A DNA stretch of 64,000 nt from Enterobacter sp. R4-368 (GCF_000410515.1 NC_021500.1:2294001-2358000); one strand, 5' to 3'. Positions 30,791 through 40,916 are shown, numbered from the stretch's first letter. Translations and numbers: made by a program. The notes: generated by a model from the sequence alone, not told the origin.

Positions 30791-32536
30791 ATGGCTGGAC
30801 GAATTCCACGTGTCTTTATTAATGACCTGCTGGCGCGCACCGACATCGTCGATCTCATCGACGCGCGTGTAAAGCTGAAAAAGCAGGGCAAGAACTATCA
30901 CGCGTGTTGTCCTTTCCATAACGAAAAAACGCCCTCTTTCACCGTGAACGGTGAAAAACAGTTTTACCACTGCTTTGGCTGCGGCGCGCATGGCAACGCC
31001 CTCGACTTCCTGATGAACTACGACAAGCTCGAGTTTGTCGAAAGCGTCGAAGAACTGGCGGCAATGCACAATCTTGAAGTGCCATTTGAAGCAGGCAGTG
31101 GACCCAGCCTGATAGAGCGCCATCAACGGCAAACGCTCTATCAATTAATGGATGGGCTAAACGCGTTTTATCAGCAATCGTTGACACAACCTGCCGCAGA
31201 GCCTGCACGCCAGTATCTGTCCAGACGCGGTTTGAGCAGCGAAATCATTGAGCGGTTCGCCATTGGTTACGCGCCACCCGGCTGGGACAACGTATTAAAG
31301 CGTTTTGGCGGCAACAGCGAAAACCGTAAATCATTGATTGATGCGGGCATGCTGGTCACAAACGATCAGGGACGCAGTTACGATCGTTTCCGCGAACGGG
31401 TCATGTTTCCCATTCGTGACAAACGTGGCCGGGTGATTGGTTTTGGTGGGCGCGTTCTGGGTAACGATACGCCTAAATACCTGAACTCCCCGGAAACAGA
31501 TATTTTCCATAAGGGCCGCCAGCTGTATGGCCTTTATGAAGCGCAGCAGGACAATGACGAGCCTCAGCGACTGCTAGTCGTCGAAGGCTATATGGACGTG
31601 GTGGCGCTGGCGCAATACGGCATCAACTATGCGGTGGCGTCGCTTGGAACGTCAACAACGGCGGATCATATTCAGTTACTTTTTCGTGTAACTAAAAATG
31701 TTATCTGTTGTTACGACGGTGACCGTGCTGGCCGTGATGCCGCATGGCGAGCGCTGGAAACCGCGCTGCCTTATATGAGCGATGGCCGTCAGCTGCGTTT
31801 TATGTTTTTACCGGATGGCGAAGATCCGGACACGCTGGTGCGTAAAGAGGGCAAAGAGGCGTTCGAAGCGCGGATGGAGCAGGCACTGCCGCTCTCCACG
31901 TTTCTGTTCAACAGCCTGTTGCCGCAGGCGGATTTAACCACACCGGATGGTACAACGCAGCTTGCCGCATTAGCGCTGCCGTTAATCAACCAGGTGCCGG
32001 GCGAAACGCTACGCATCCAGCTGCGCCAGCTGTTGGGGAATAAAATTGGCATATTCGACGATGCGCAACTTGATCGATTAATGCCAAAACAGGTGGAAAG
32101 CGCAACGCCGCGCCCCGCTCCGCAGCTAAAACGCACAACCATGCGTATACTGATAGGGTTATTGATCCAGAACCCGGAACTGGCTCCGAAGGTGCCGCCG
32201 TTAGAGGGTTTGGATCACTCAAGGCTTGCCGGGCTTGGCTTATTTACAGAACTGGTCAACACTTGTTTGTCACAGCCAGGCCTGACTACTGGCCAGTTGC
32301 TTGAGCACTATCGCGGCACAAAAGAGGCCGCAACCCTTGAAAAACTGTCGATGTGGGACGATATAGCAGATAAAGACATCGCTGAAAAAACGTTCACCGA
32401 CGCGCTCAATCATATGTTTGATTCGATGCTTGAACGGCGGCAAGAAGAGTTAATAGCTCGTGACCGCACACATGGTTTAAGCAGCGAAGAACGCCGGGAA
32501 CTCTGGCAATTGAACCAGGAACTGGCAAAAAAGTGA
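30791..32536 (+). CDS. dnaG: DNA primase
   Basis: 581 residues, as in E. coli. The zinc-binding domain carries Cys40, His43, Cys61 and Cys64 (CCPFHNEKTPSF ... FYHCFGCGAHG). The TOPRIM core has VVEGYMDVVALAQYG with the catalytic Glu and CYDGDRAGRDAA. The C-terminal ~150 residues form the DnaB-interaction domain. It makes RNA primers at the replication fork. Confidence 0.99.
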   Translation: MAGRIPRVFINDLLARTDIVDLIDARVKLKKQGKNYHACCPFHNEKTPSFTVNGEKQFYHCFGCGAHGNALDFLMNYDKLEFVESVEELAAMHNLEVPFEAGSGPSLIERHQRQTLYQLMDGLNAFYQQSLTQPAAEPARQYLSRRGLSSEIIERFAIGYAPPGWDNVLKRFGGNSENRKSLIDAGMLVTNDQGRSYDRFRERVMFPIRDKRGRVIGFGGRVLGNDTPKYLNSPETDIFHKGRQLYGLYEAQQDNDEPQRLLVVEGYMDVVALAQYGINYAVASLGTSTTADHIQLLFRVTKNVICCYDGDRAGRDAAWRALETALPYMSDGRQLRFMFLPDGEDPDTLVRKEGKEAFEARMEQALPLSTFLFNSLLPQADLTTPDGTTQLAALALPLINQVPGETLRIQLRQLLGNKIGIFDDAQLDRLMPKQVESATPRPAPQLKRTTMRILIGLLIQNPELAPKVPPLEGLDHSRLAGLGLFTELVNTCLSQPGLTTGQLLEHYRGTKEAATLEKLSMWDDIADKDIAEKTFTDALNHMFDSMLERRQEELIARDRTHGLSSEERRELWQLNQELAKK

Positions 32537-32692
32537 ATTCAACGGCTTAAGTGCCGATAACCGATCGGGAAGATCCCGACAGCCGCGATGAGGGCCAGCG
32601 GCAAAAATATAAATACACCCTCGCGTTAAATGTTGGCGGTTTATTTCGCCGACCGACACCAACCCTCATGAATTAAGTGTGGATACCGTCTT

Positions 32693-34534
32693 ATGGAGCA
32701 AAACCCGCAGTCACAGCTGAAGCTTCTTGTCACCCGTGGTAAGGAGCAAGGCTATCTGACCTATGCCGAGGTCAATGACCATCTGCCGGAAGATATCGTC
32801 GACTCCGATCAGATCGAAGACATCATCCAAATGATCAACGACATGGGCATCCAGGTGATGGAAGAAGCACCGGACGCCGATGATCTGTTGCTGGCCGAAA
32901 ACTCCAACAACACTGACGAAGATGCGGAAGAAGCCGCCGCACAAGTGCTTTCCAGCGTTGAATCTGAAATCGGGCGAACCACTGACCCGGTGCGCATGTA
33001 CATGCGCGAAATGGGCACCGTTGAGCTGCTGACCCGCGAAGGCGAAATCGACATCGCTAAACGCATCGAAGACGGCATCAACCAGGTTCAGTGTTCCGTT
33101 GCCGAATACCCGGAAGCGATCACCTATCTGCTGGAGCAGTATGATCGCGTTGAAGCTGAACAGGCTCGCCTCTCAGATTTGATCACCGGCTTTGTCGATC
33201 CAAACGCTGAAGAAGACATGGCGCCAACCGCGACCCACGTCGGTTCTGAACTCTCCAGCGAAGAGATGGATGATGATGAAGACGAAGAAGATGAAGAAGA
33301 CGACGACAGCGATGATGACAACAGCATCGATCCTGAACTGGCGCGTGAAAAATTCGCTGAGCTACGTACCCAGTACGAACTGACTCGCGACACTATCAAA
33401 GCCAAAGGACGCAGCCACGTTGCCGCGCAGGAAGAGATCCTGAAGCTGTCTGAAGTGTTCAAACAGTTCCGTCTGGTGCCAAAACAGTTCGATTACCTGG
33501 TCAACAGCATGCGAGTCATGATGGATCGCGTACGTACCCAGGAACGCATCATCATGAAACTGTGTGTTGAACAGTGCAAAATGCCGAAGAAAAACTTCAT
33601 TACACTGTTCACCGGCAACGAAACCAACGAAACCTGGTTCAACGCTGCGCTGGCCATGAACAAACCGTGGTCGGAAAAACTGCATGAAGTGGCAGAAGAA
33701 GTTCAACGCAGCCTGATGAAACTGCAACAAATTGAAGAAGAAACCGGCCTGACCATTGAGCAGGTAAAAGACATCAACCGTCGTATGTCTATCGGCGAAG
33801 CGAAAGCGCGTCGTGCGAAGAAAGAGATGGTGGAAGCGAACTTGCGTCTGGTTATTTCTATCGCCAAGAAATACACCAACCGCGGTCTGCAGTTCCTCGA
33901 TCTGATTCAGGAAGGCAACATCGGTCTGATGAAAGCGGTTGATAAGTTCGAATACCGCCGTGGTTACAAATTCTCCACCTACGCAACCTGGTGGATCCGT
34001 CAGGCGATCACCCGTTCCATCGCGGATCAGGCGCGCACCATTCGTATTCCGGTGCATATGATTGAGACTATCAACAAGCTCAACCGTATCTCCCGCCAGA
34101 TGTTGCAGGAAATGGGCCGTGAACCCACGCCGGAAGAGCTGGCTGAGCGTATGCTGATGCCGGAAGATAAGATCCGTAAGGTGCTGAAAATCGCGAAAGA
34201 GCCTATCTCCATGGAAACACCAATCGGTGATGATGAAGATTCGCATCTGGGTGATTTCATCGAGGATACCACCCTCGAGCTGCCGCTGGACTCTGCAACC
34301 ACTGAAAGTCTGCGCGCCGCAACGCACGACGTTCTGGCTGGCCTGACCGCCCGTGAAGCGAAAGTTCTGCGTATGCGTTTCGGTATCGATATGAACACCG
34401 ACCACACGCTGGAAGAAGTGGGTAAACAGTTTGACGTGACCCGCGAACGTATCCGTCAGATCGAAGCGAAAGCGCTGCGTAAACTGCGTCATCCGAGCCG
34501 TTCTGAAGTGCTGCGTAGCTTCCTCGACGATTAA
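32693..34534 (+). CDS. rpoD: RNA polymerase sigma-70 factor RpoD
   Basis: 613 residues, the E. coli length. Region 1.1 is at the N-terminus, followed by [11 protein letters not shown] (region 1.2), a long acidic non-conserved region ([20 protein letters not shown]), region 2 ([37 protein letters not shown]) and region 4 with [20 protein letters not shown]. The 156-bp spacer after dnaG has inverted repeats (around 32550-32600) where the E. coli transcript is processed. Confidence 0.99.
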   Translation: MEQNPQSQLKLLVTRGKEQGYLTYAEVNDHLPEDIVDSDQIEDIIQMINDMGIQVMEEAPDADDLLLAENSNNTDEDAEEAAAQVLSSVESEIGRTTDPVRMYMREMGTVELLTREGEIDIAKRIEDGINQVQCSVAEYPEAITYLLEQYDRVEAEQARLSDLITGFVDPNAEEDMAPTATHVGSELSSEEMDDDEDEEDEEDDDSDDDNSIDPELAREKFAELRTQYELTRDTIKAKGRSHVAAQEEILKLSEVFKQFRLVPKQFDYLVNSMRVMMDRVRTQERIIMKLCVEQCKMPKKNFITLFTGNETNETWFNAALAMNKPWSEKLHEVAEEVQRSLMKLQQIEEETGLTIEQVKDINRRMSIGEAKARRAKKEMVEANLRLVISIAKKYTNRGLQFLDLIQEGNIGLMKAVDKFEYRRGYKFSTYATWWIRQAITRSIADQARTIRIPVHMIETINKLNRISRQMLQEMGREPTPEELAERMLMPEDKIRKVLKIAKEPISMETPIGDDEDSHLGDFIEDTTLELPLDSATTESLRAATHDVLAGLTAREAKVLRMRFGIDMNTDHTLEEVGKQFDVTRERIRQIEAKALRKLRHPSRSEVLRSFLDD

Positions 34535-34547
34535 TTCGTCAGGCGAT

Positions 34548-34577
34548 AAAAAAGCTCCCGTACGGGAGCTTTTTTTT
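34548..34577. terminator. Bidirectional terminator between rpoD and mug
   Basis: AAGCTCCCG TA CGGGAGCTT stem with A6 before and T8 after; serves rpoD and probably mug, whose stop is 16 bp away. Confidence 0.92.
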
Positions 34578-34592
34578 GCCCACTAGTTGCCG

Positions 34593-35099
34593 TTACAGCC
34601 CGCGCGTCACCAGTGCCTCGTCCAGTTCACGATACGCTTCCACCAGTTTATTCAGCGTTGCACGATTAAGCCCACTGGGGTTTGGCAGCACCCAGACCTG
34701 CGTCACGCCGATCGTCATATTTTGCTTACCCCAGTTTGCACCGCGTACGCTAAACGCCTGCTCAAAGGCTTGCTTTCCTAAAACCGCCAGCGCAGCGGGC
34801 TGATAATCCTCAATTTTCTTGACCAGTTCCCTGCCGCCGTTTCGCAGCTCATGCAACCCGACTTCCGTGGCCTGCACTGTTGGGCGCTCAACCAGCATAG
34901 TGATGCCACAGCGGGTATCCAGCAGATGCCGCTCATCTTCGGGGCGCAGTTGCTGGTCGGTAAAACCGGCCTGATGGATAACTTTCCAGAAACGATTCCC
35001 CGGATGGGCAAAATGGAAACCGGTATGAGCAGATGATTTACCCGGATTGATGCCACAAAACACCACCCGCAGTCCCGGCGCCAGAATATCGTGGATCAT
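34593..35099 (-). CDS. mug: G/U (G/T) mismatch-specific DNA glycosylase
   Basis: 168 residues, as in E. coli. The active-site [14 protein letters not shown] motif and the intercalating loop [10 protein letters not shown] are present. It removes uracil and ethenocytosine opposite guanine. Convergent with rpoD, and upstream of ileX as in E. coli. Confidence 0.97.
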   Translation of the reverse strand: MIHDILAPGLRVVFCGINPGKSSAHTGFHFAHPGNRFWKVIHQAGFTDQQLRPEDERHLLDTRCGITMLVERPTVQATEVGLHELRNGGRELVKKIEDYQPAALAVLGKQAFEQAFSVRGANWGKQNMTIGVTQVWVLPNPSGLNRATLNKLVEAYRELDEALVTRGL

Positions 35100-35225
35100 G
35101 CTTAACTCCCGAACAAAAGCGATAAACGCCAGTATAAGAGATTGAAAATGCGTTGTTTATAAAAACATCAGCCAGGTGATTCCTGCTGGATTGCAGGGGT
35201 AAGTTACTTTATAATTCCCCGCCAC

Positions 35226-35301
35226 GGCCCCTTAGCTCAGTGGTTAGAGCAGGCGACTCATAATCGCTTGGTCGTTGGTTCAAACCCAACAGGGGCCACC
35301 A
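35226..35301 (+). tRNA. ileX: tRNA-Ile2 (CAU anticodon, to become lysidine)
   Basis: 76 nt including the encoded CCA. Acceptor GGCCCCT pairs with AGGGGCC; the anticodon loop is CTCATAA with CAT at 35259-35261. The position downstream of mug and the sequence match E. coli ileX, the minor Ile tRNA reading AUA after TilS modification, rather than a Met tRNA. The T stem (GTTGG/CCAAC) differs from E. coli, which may reflect rewriting by prophage integration at the 3' end. Confidence 0.93.
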
Positions 35302-35327
35302 AATTTTAGCTTTAAAATCATATAATT

Positions 35328-35354
35328 AAGCCACTCTCATGAGTGGCTTTTTTG
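35328..35354 (+). terminator. Terminator downstream of ileX
   Basis: AAGCCACTC TCAT GAGTGGCTT with T6, 27 bp after the tRNA. It ends tRNA transcription at the host-prophage boundary. Confidence 0.85.
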
Positions 35355-35441
35355 TTTTCAGATCACTGAGTGTCGCAAAAGTGTCGCACCAGTTTTTTGG
35401 CAATGCCGCGATTGATACGATTTCGAGGTTTTTTGCGACAT

Positions 35442-35465
35442 AAAAAAACCCGCGCGAGGCGGGTA
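35442..35465 (-). terminator. Terminator of the late operon ending in ogr
   Basis: On the minus strand CCCGC CTCGC GCGGG followed by T7, just after the ogr stop. Confidence 0.85.
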
Positions 35466-35468
35466 ATT

Positions 35469-35687
35469 TTAGAACCATAACTGACGTTGTCCGGTTTGAT
35501 TTGGATGGGGTGGCGCAGGATCAATTTTGCCCGGCGTCACAATGTAGCGCTCTATTGATTCCATTGTCACAAAGGTACAACTGCAATTGATATTGGTGCA
35601 TTGGTGATAGCGTTCTTTTGTGTTCTCGCTTAGATAGCGGCTTGTACGTGCATGCGCAGCATGCTTGCATTGTGGACAATGGAACAT
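35469..35687 (-). CDS. ogr: Late gene activator Ogr (zinc-binding)
   Basis: 72 residues from MFHCPQCKHAAHARTSRYLS, the length of P2 Ogr. Four zinc ligands have the Ogr/Delta spacing: Cys4, Cys7, Cys30, Cys35. A GAGG Shine-Dalgarno sits five bases before 35687, so the longer reading with 11 extra residues is not used. Ogr binds TGT-N12-ACA sites upstream of P2 late promoters and recruits RNA polymerase, so it should drive the structural and lysis genes of this prophage. Confidence 0.95.
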   Translation of the reverse strand: MFHCPQCKHAAHARTSRYLSENTKERYHQCTNINCSCTFVTMESIERYIVTPGKIDPAPPHPNQTGQRQLWF

Positions 35688-35761
35688 GATCGCCTCGAAT
35701 TTCTCTAAAAGAGAATTCATTATATCTAAAAATTCGCATAATGAGAATTACAGAAATTCAC

Positions 35762-36943
35762 TTAATGCGAGACATCATCTATCACTTCATCGTCGTCGGA
35801 CTCCGCATCATACTCAACATCAGAAAGTTTCACCTCCAGTTCTAAGACCGTCGTATAGCCGTTGTTGCTGAGCGCGTGAGTCACTTTGGTAATTATCCAT
35901 GCCTGCTCATCGATAATGCTCTTAAACCCTGAGACTTTCACCGGCGTTTCCGGGTAGAGATCGGCGCGCCCGACGGCCAGATTTATCGAGAACTCAGCCA
36001 CGCCGCGCTGTAATTTGTCCCACTTCGCTTTAGCCGCGCGCATTGCCTGGGCTTTTGTTGAATAGACCGTGGTTAGTGCGAATACGTTATCAGCCTCACC
36101 GGCCATGTATTCACCCTCGCGCGCCTCCAGGACTTTGGCCTCTTTCTTTTTCGCAGCTTTGGCTTTCGGGTGTTGCAGGGCGCGCAGGTGCTGCACCTTT
36201 GGCTTGCGCTTCACTTTCACCTTTTTTGGCTTCGGTTCTTTGGTATGCAGCCATTGCGCGGTAACGCCGGTGTAAGCGCCCCGGTCAGCAATCGCGAACA
36301 GGTGCCGGTCGCCGTCGCTGCGGATAATGGTCGCCTGTGGGATGGGTTTACCGCTGGCGCTGACCGCATTGCCCGGTTTGAGAAACAGCAGTTTCCCCGC
36401 TTTGACAGACACCTCGCCGCCGTTCCGGTCGGCAAGCCGGGTCAGGAATTTGGCGTCGGATTCCTGCGACTGGTCGATATGCGGAATAACGATTTTTGCG
36501 AGCTCCGGCGCAATGGCCGCCGTCAGTTTGTTGCGTGTCGCGATGGTCTCGACAATCATGCCGAGCGTTTTATCGTGCCATGACTCCTCGCGTCGGGAAT
36601 TCAGGGAGCCACGAAAATCGGCGCTCCGTGCCCGGATGGTCACGGTATCAGGCGCGCCACGGTGTTCAACCTCATCCACGGTGAAACTGCCCTTACCAAT
36701 AAGCGCAGAACCTTTCCACCCAAGAAACAGCGTCAGCACCGCCCCGCGCACCGGCAGGACGACACGCCCGTCGGCGTCGTTGAGCTCGATATCGAGCTGG
36801 TCGGCTTCAAACCCCCGGTTATCGGTCATGGTCAGGCTAATCAGGCGGTCGCTGATATTGCCGGTAATATCTTTGCTGTCAATTTTCAGCATAAACGCGG
36901 GGGTGAGCGAGCTCCCCGCTTCGCTGTACAGTATCTCTGCCAT
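35762..36943 (-). CDS. D: Phage late control protein gpD (baseplate hub)
   Basis: 393 residues (P2 D 387). It belongs to the gp27-like tail hub family with QESDAKFLTRLADRNGGEVS and SADFRGSLNSRREESWHD as typical parts. A lysine-rich insert (KEPKPKKVKVKRKPK and beyond) sits in the middle. The start shares one base with the stop of U. gpD forms the hub on which the spike gpV sits. Confidence 0.93.
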   Translation of the reverse strand: MAEILYSEAGSSLTPAFMLKIDSKDITGNISDRLISLTMTDNRGFEADQLDIELNDADGRVVLPVRGAVLTLFLGWKGSALIGKGSFTVDEVEHRGAPDTVTIRARSADFRGSLNSRREESWHDKTLGMIVETIATRNKLTAAIAPELAKIVIPHIDQSQESDAKFLTRLADRNGGEVSVKAGKLLFLKPGNAVSASGKPIPQATIIRSDGDRHLFAIADRGAYTGVTAQWLHTKEPKPKKVKVKRKPKVQHLRALQHPKAKAAKKKEAKVLEAREGEYMAGEADNVFALTTVYSTKAQAMRAAKAKWDKLQRGVAEFSINLAVGRADLYPETPVKVSGFKSIIDEQAWIITKVTHALSNNGYTTVLELEVKLSDVEYDAESDDDEVIDDVSH

Positions 36944-37419
36944 CAGAACCCCAGGCTTGACGTTAATTTCGTGACGGCTTCTTTCGCCTTACCGACCAGG
37001 CTGTCGGCCTGTTTATTCAGGTCGCCATACACCGCCGCGAGCGACTCATCGACACGGGTCAGTGTCATGGTAAAGGTGATTTTGCGGGGCGAGCCGTCGG
37101 CAAAAAACTCGGTGCCGGTCTCGCTGATGCTGTTGATAACGTACATCCCGTAAATCAGGCCAGTCCCTGCCAGTAACGGCCAGGCGCGCCCCTCCTCCGC
37201 CATCAGGCGCAGCGCGGTCAGCGTCAGATGCCCGCCGGTGAGTTCCGGGAACAGCTCGCCGCTGAGCGTGATTTTCTCCTCGCCAACGCCGAGAAACTGA
37301 AAGGCGTCGCGTTTGCCGACGCGGTTGTTTGACGGCCAGCGGTATTCCGCGTCGCGCTGCATGCTCTGAAAAGGCAGCGTCTGACGCATAAAAACGAAAA
37401 AGCCAAGTGCAAGCATCAT
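36943..37419 (-). CDS. U: Phage tail protein gpU
   Basis: 158 residues (P2 U 159), starting MMLALGFFVFMRQTLPFQSM, nearly word for word the P2 beginning. WPSNNRVGKRDAFQFLGVGE and AEEGRAWPLLAGTGLIYGMY are family signatures. It is involved in tail assembly, between the tape measure and gpD, with coupled translation to D. Confidence 0.95.
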   Translation of the reverse strand: MMLALGFFVFMRQTLPFQSMQRDAEYRWPSNNRVGKRDAFQFLGVGEEKITLSGELFPELTGGHLTLTALRLMAEEGRAWPLLAGTGLIYGMYVINSISETGTEFFADGSPRKITFTMTLTRVDESLAAVYGDLNKQADSLVGKAKEAVTKLTSSLGF

Positions 37420-37431
37420 TTCAGTGGTTCC

Positions 37432-39903
37432 TTATCCGTCAGTACGCATGTTCGCCCGTTCGCGGGCGCGTTTGTCCCGGTCGGCTTTCTCAACGGCATC
37501 CTGCAACTGACGCCCGAGGTCGCCGCCCGGCGCACCACCGTTATTCAGTGTGATGTTGTAATGGCTCTGCCGGTTGTCGGTGTACGCGTTCCCGGCACCG
37601 GGAGCGGTAACAGGCTGATACGACTGATAGCCGCCGTACGTGCTGGTTGCAGGTATATACCCGCCATTACTGATTGACGGGTTTTGCGTTGCACCGGCTT
37701 GCGCGGCACCGGCTTTTTCCGCCGTTTTATCGAGGTCGCCCGATTCCTTGTTAATGACGCCGAGTTTTTCCAGTACCCACTCAATCCCCGCGCGCAGTTT
37801 GTTGAACGCTTTAAGCGGAAACATCAGCGCATCAGCCAGACCCTGGCCGAATCGCATCCCGGCATCTTTACAGGCGTTGAGTTGCTCCTGAGACGATTTC
37901 ACCGGCTCAAGCAGATTCGTAAACCAGTCCCATGCGGCTTTGAGCTTTTCCCCCAGCCAGTCAAACATCGGTTTCAGTGGTGAGAACAGTTCCCCGACCG
38001 GCGCAAACGCCGCCTTAAGCCCTTCAATCACGCCTTCAAAAAATGCCGAAATGGGCTCCCAGTATTTACGAATCAGCAATGCCCCGGCGACGATGGCGAC
38101 GCCAATCGCGACAATCGGCCAGGTGAGCGCGCCGAGTACCGTCATGATCGCGCCACCCACGACGCTGAAGACAGTGCCGAGCACCCCGGCAATCGCAATG
38201 ATGGCGTTGATACCGCTGATAACCGGGAACGCCACCAGACCGATTGCGCCAACAACCCCGATAATCCCGACGGCCACCGCCGCAATGGTGGTGAGCGTCT
38301 GCGCCAGCCCTTTGTTTTTCTGGATCCAGCCGTCGAGCTTGAGCACATACCCGGTAGCGGTTTGCACCAGTTTGCGAAGGGAGGATTCCTGCTGGTCAAA
38401 AAGGTCAGTACCGACCGCCTCATAAGCTGACTGGAATTCTTTGAAGTCGCCGCCGAGGTTGTCCTGCATGACTTTAACCAGTTCCTCGGTCTTGCCATCG
38501 GACGCCTTTAACGCCGCTGTCAGCGCGTCGAGTCTGCCGGATGCCGCACCCTGCAACAGGGCGTTGGCGGATTTCAGCGCCTCCTCACCAAAAATGGTTT
38601 TCAGGTATTCGCCCTGCTGGGCGTTACCCAGCTTGTGCTTCGCAAAGCTGGCGCTGATTTCTTTCAGGATGGTGAAGACAGGCCGCATGTTGCCTTTGCT
38701 GTCGGACGTCTTAATGCCAAGCTCTTTCAGGGCGGTGAACGCCTGCCCGGTGGGAGCCTGTAAACGACTGACAACCGCCGAGCTGCCCGTCCCGGCCATT
38801 GACCCGGTGATGTTGTTATCGTGCAGAACACCGGTCATCGCGGCCGCTTCTTCGAGGCTTACCCCCGCCGCGCGGGCAACGGGCGCCAGATACGTCATGG
38901 CGTCACTGAGCCCCTGAAAATCGGCGGCAGATTTATTCATCGTGGCTGACAGGACATCCCCGATGTGACCCACTTTGTCATTGGATAGCTGAAAGGCGCT
39001 TTTCGTCCCCAGGAGTAATTTTGCGTTCTCCTCCATCGTCTGCCGGTTGGCGAGCGACATATTGAGTGTGACGGGGGTCGCGGCCTGAATGGCAGCCGCA
39101 TCGCCGCCCGCTTTGGCAATGATGATTTGCGCCCCGGCGGCATCATCAGCCGAGGCGGCAGTATTATCGCCGAGCTGGCGCGCCTGTTTACGCAGGGCGG
39201 TCATTTCTGCCGAGTCTTTGGCTACACCTAACGTCGCCTGGAGCTCAGAGTTTTTCTGCGCAAAATCAAATCCCGGCTTTAACAGTGCCGCACCGGCCAG
39301 TGTGGCGGTCGTGGCAATCCCGACACCGGCAGCGCCGACCGCCGCCGATTGACCGGCGAGCGCTTTTCCCGCCTGATAGCGCTGCTTAACCGCGCTCAGT
39401 TTGGCCTGTTGCGCACTGACGCGCGCCAGCGCCTCGCGCTGCCGGTTAAGTTGCGAGGTGGTTTCACCAATACTGGTTTTCAGGCGGCGCTCATCAGCGG
39501 CCAGCGTGCGCGTGTTGATGCCCGCCTGGCTGAGTTCCTGCCGTGTACGCTGTACCGCTTCACGCAGACTGTTATGTCTGAGCTGGAGCGCGGCGGCATT
39601 TTTGCGCGCGGCTTCCATTGCGGCGGCCTGTGCGCGGGTCGGGTTTTCGGTCTGTTTAAACGCCACGGCCAGCGCGGCGGCTTCCTGTTTCGCTTTCGCC
39701 AGCGACTGGCTGGTCACGGCAAGCTGTGCGCTGGTCTTGCGAAACCCCTCGATTCTGGATGCCTGGCTGTTGAGTTCACGTAATGTGGTTTGCGTCGCCC
39801 GGATATCGCCGGCCAGCGTTTTGCTGGCCTTTTCGATGGATTTTAACGGGCGGGTCGCCTGGTCAACAGCCCTGAGCAATACCTGTAATTTCACATCACT
39901 CAT
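37432..39903 (-). CDS. T: Tail tape measure protein gpT
   Basis: 823 residues (P2 T 815). The N-terminal ~190 residues are coiled coil (TQTTLRELNSQASRIEGF and beyond), then the tape-measure core domain with NTAASADDAAGAQIIIAKAG, and hydrophobic helices in the middle (IAAVAVGIIGVVGAIGLVAF; VFSVVGGAIMTVLGALTWP). The C-terminal tail is Gly/Asn/Tyr-rich. It sets tail length. Its start overlaps the end of the frameshifted E' reading. Confidence 0.95.
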   Translation of the reverse strand: MSDVKLQVLLRAVDQATRPLKSIEKASKTLAGDIRATQTTLRELNSQASRIEGFRKTSAQLAVTSQSLAKAKQEAAALAVAFKQTENPTRAQAAAMEAARKNAAALQLRHNSLREAVQRTRQELSQAGINTRTLAADERRLKTSIGETTSQLNRQREALARVSAQQAKLSAVKQRYQAGKALAGQSAAVGAAGVGIATTATLAGAALLKPGFDFAQKNSELQATLGVAKDSAEMTALRKQARQLGDNTAASADDAAGAQIIIAKAGGDAAAIQAATPVTLNMSLANRQTMEENAKLLLGTKSAFQLSNDKVGHIGDVLSATMNKSAADFQGLSDAMTYLAPVARAAGVSLEEAAAMTGVLHDNNITGSMAGTGSSAVVSRLQAPTGQAFTALKELGIKTSDSKGNMRPVFTILKEISASFAKHKLGNAQQGEYLKTIFGEEALKSANALLQGAASGRLDALTAALKASDGKTEELVKVMQDNLGGDFKEFQSAYEAVGTDLFDQQESSLRKLVQTATGYVLKLDGWIQKNKGLAQTLTTIAAVAVGIIGVVGAIGLVAFPVISGINAIIAIAGVLGTVFSVVGGAIMTVLGALTWPIVAIGVAIVAGALLIRKYWEPISAFFEGVIEGLKAAFAPVGELFSPLKPMFDWLGEKLKAAWDWFTNLLEPVKSSQEQLNACKDAGMRFGQGLADALMFPLKAFNKLRAGIEWVLEKLGVINKESGDLDKTAEKAGAAQAGATQNPSISNGGYIPATSTYGGYQSYQPVTAPGAGNAYTDNRQSHYNITLNNGGAPGGDLGRQLQDAVEKADRDKRARERANMRTDG

Positions 39904-40323
39904 TGGTGTTTCCGCTTCGCTGGAGCGCTTTTTCGCGCCATGTAACGAGCTCGGTCAGGCTCAGGGGAAATAACTCCGATGGCGGCCAGTGAAAAATCAC
40001 CGCGATATCCGCCATCAGGTCATCGACTGACAGGTCGGGCTGGAAGTTTACTGCGCCGAATTCGGCGACAAAAAACCAATCACCTTACCGGCCAGCGCCA
40101 CAAGGTCAGGTAATTCAAGCGCGGCGACTTCCTGCTCGGTCAGTGACGGCGCAGTCACGCGTGGCAGCACTTTAATCAGCGCGTCGACGTCAGAGTTTGC
40201 CACCGAGGCCAGGCTGACACCGCGCAGCGTACCGGCGTTGGGTTTCATCAGCGTAATCTGGTCGATGACCTGCTCGCCGCGTTTGACGGGGTTTTCCAGG
40301 GTGATCACGTTTTCGTTCGTCAT
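39896..40323 (-). CDS. E+E': Frameshift fusion protein gpE+E' (tail assembly chaperone)
   Basis: Translation of E can slip -1 at TTTTTTG (plus strand CAAAAAA at 40069-40075), continuing FFVAEFGAVNFQPDLSVDDL to a stop at 39896-39898, which overlaps the T start. The predicted fusion is 142 residues, as in P2. Such G/GT-type pairs act as chaperones for the tape measure. The slip site, frame and length all agree; the slippage rate is unknown. Confidence 0.88.
40048..40323 (-). CDS. E: Tail protein gpE (unshifted product)
   Basis: 91 residues, equal to P2 E: MTNENVITLENPVKRGEQVI to FLSPNSAQ. It is the zero-frame product of the E/E' frameshift pair and the more abundant chaperone form expected from the family. 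It follows FII by 61 bp. Confidence 0.94.
   Translation of the reverse strand: MTNENVITLENPVKRGEQVIDQITLMKPNAGTLRGVSLASVANSDVDALIKVLPRVTAPSLTEQEVAALELPDLVALAGKVIGFLSPNSAQ
40069..40075 (-). promoter_or_regulatory. Programmed -1 frameshift slippery heptamer
   Basis: T TTT TTG in the E frame (GGT TTT TTG), 21 bases before the E stop. It is the same heptamer as in P2. Confidence 0.85.
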
Positions 40324-40384
40324 GGTGTTCTCTTCTTAATCGGGAATGGGGTTAACCGGCCAGCCTCGCTGACCGGGTGAAAAA

Positions 40385-40903
40385 TTACAGGCCGATATTG
40401 CGGCGGTGCTGTTCCAGCCGGTCGGTGCCGTTCACTTTCTCAATCATGTTGAGCGTGTCGATTTCAACCAGCTCTTTACCGTCCATCGTCAGTTTGAAGT
40501 ACGTGCAGATAACCGAGATTTTGGATTCGCTGTCTTCGCCCTGTTTACCTTCGCCGGTGTCGATCTCTTTCTGGCGGCCACGCATGACCACCTCAACGGC
40601 GACCGTTTCGCCGGTGTCGTCGCGCTGGTAGGAGCCCGCAAAACGAATCGGCACGGCATCGACGCCGGTTGCGCCGTACAGCTCCCAGATAGCGGAATCG
40701 GGGAAACCGCCGAGCGACCATTCCATCGACAGGGCATCATCATCGAGCCCCATATCGATGGGCGCGACGCCGTTCATCCCCGCGCCGCGATAGTTCTCCA
40801 GCTTGCGGGTCAGCTTCGGCAGGGTGATGGATTTGGCGACTCCCTGATAGCTGTAGCCATTCAGGAACACATTCATGTATTTGAGCTTGCGCGGCATTGC
40901 CAT
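40385..40903 (-). CDS. FII: Major tail tube protein gpFII
   Basis: 172 residues, the P2 length. MAMPRKLKYMNVFLNGYSYQ, then KLTRKLENYRGAGMNGVAPI are diagnostic. It polymerises into the inner tube of the contractile tail. It follows FI by 13 bp. Confidence 0.96.
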   Translation of the reverse strand: MAMPRKLKYMNVFLNGYSYQGVAKSITLPKLTRKLENYRGAGMNGVAPIDMGLDDDALSMEWSLGGFPDSAIWELYGATGVDAVPIRFAGSYQRDDTGETVAVEVVMRGRQKEIDTGEGKQGEDSESKISVICTYFKLTMDGKELVEIDTLNMIEKVNGTDRLEQHRRNIGL

Positions 40904-40916
40904 TTAGTCAGGCTCC

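Noticed and set aside
33362..34492. 376-codon minus-strand frame opposite rpoD
   Set aside because: Shadow of rpoD; no ribosome site, and rpoD is unequivocal.
35226..35301. tRNA read as elongator tRNA-Met because of the CAU anticodon
   Set aside because: Sequence and position after mug match ileX (lysidine-modified Ile2).
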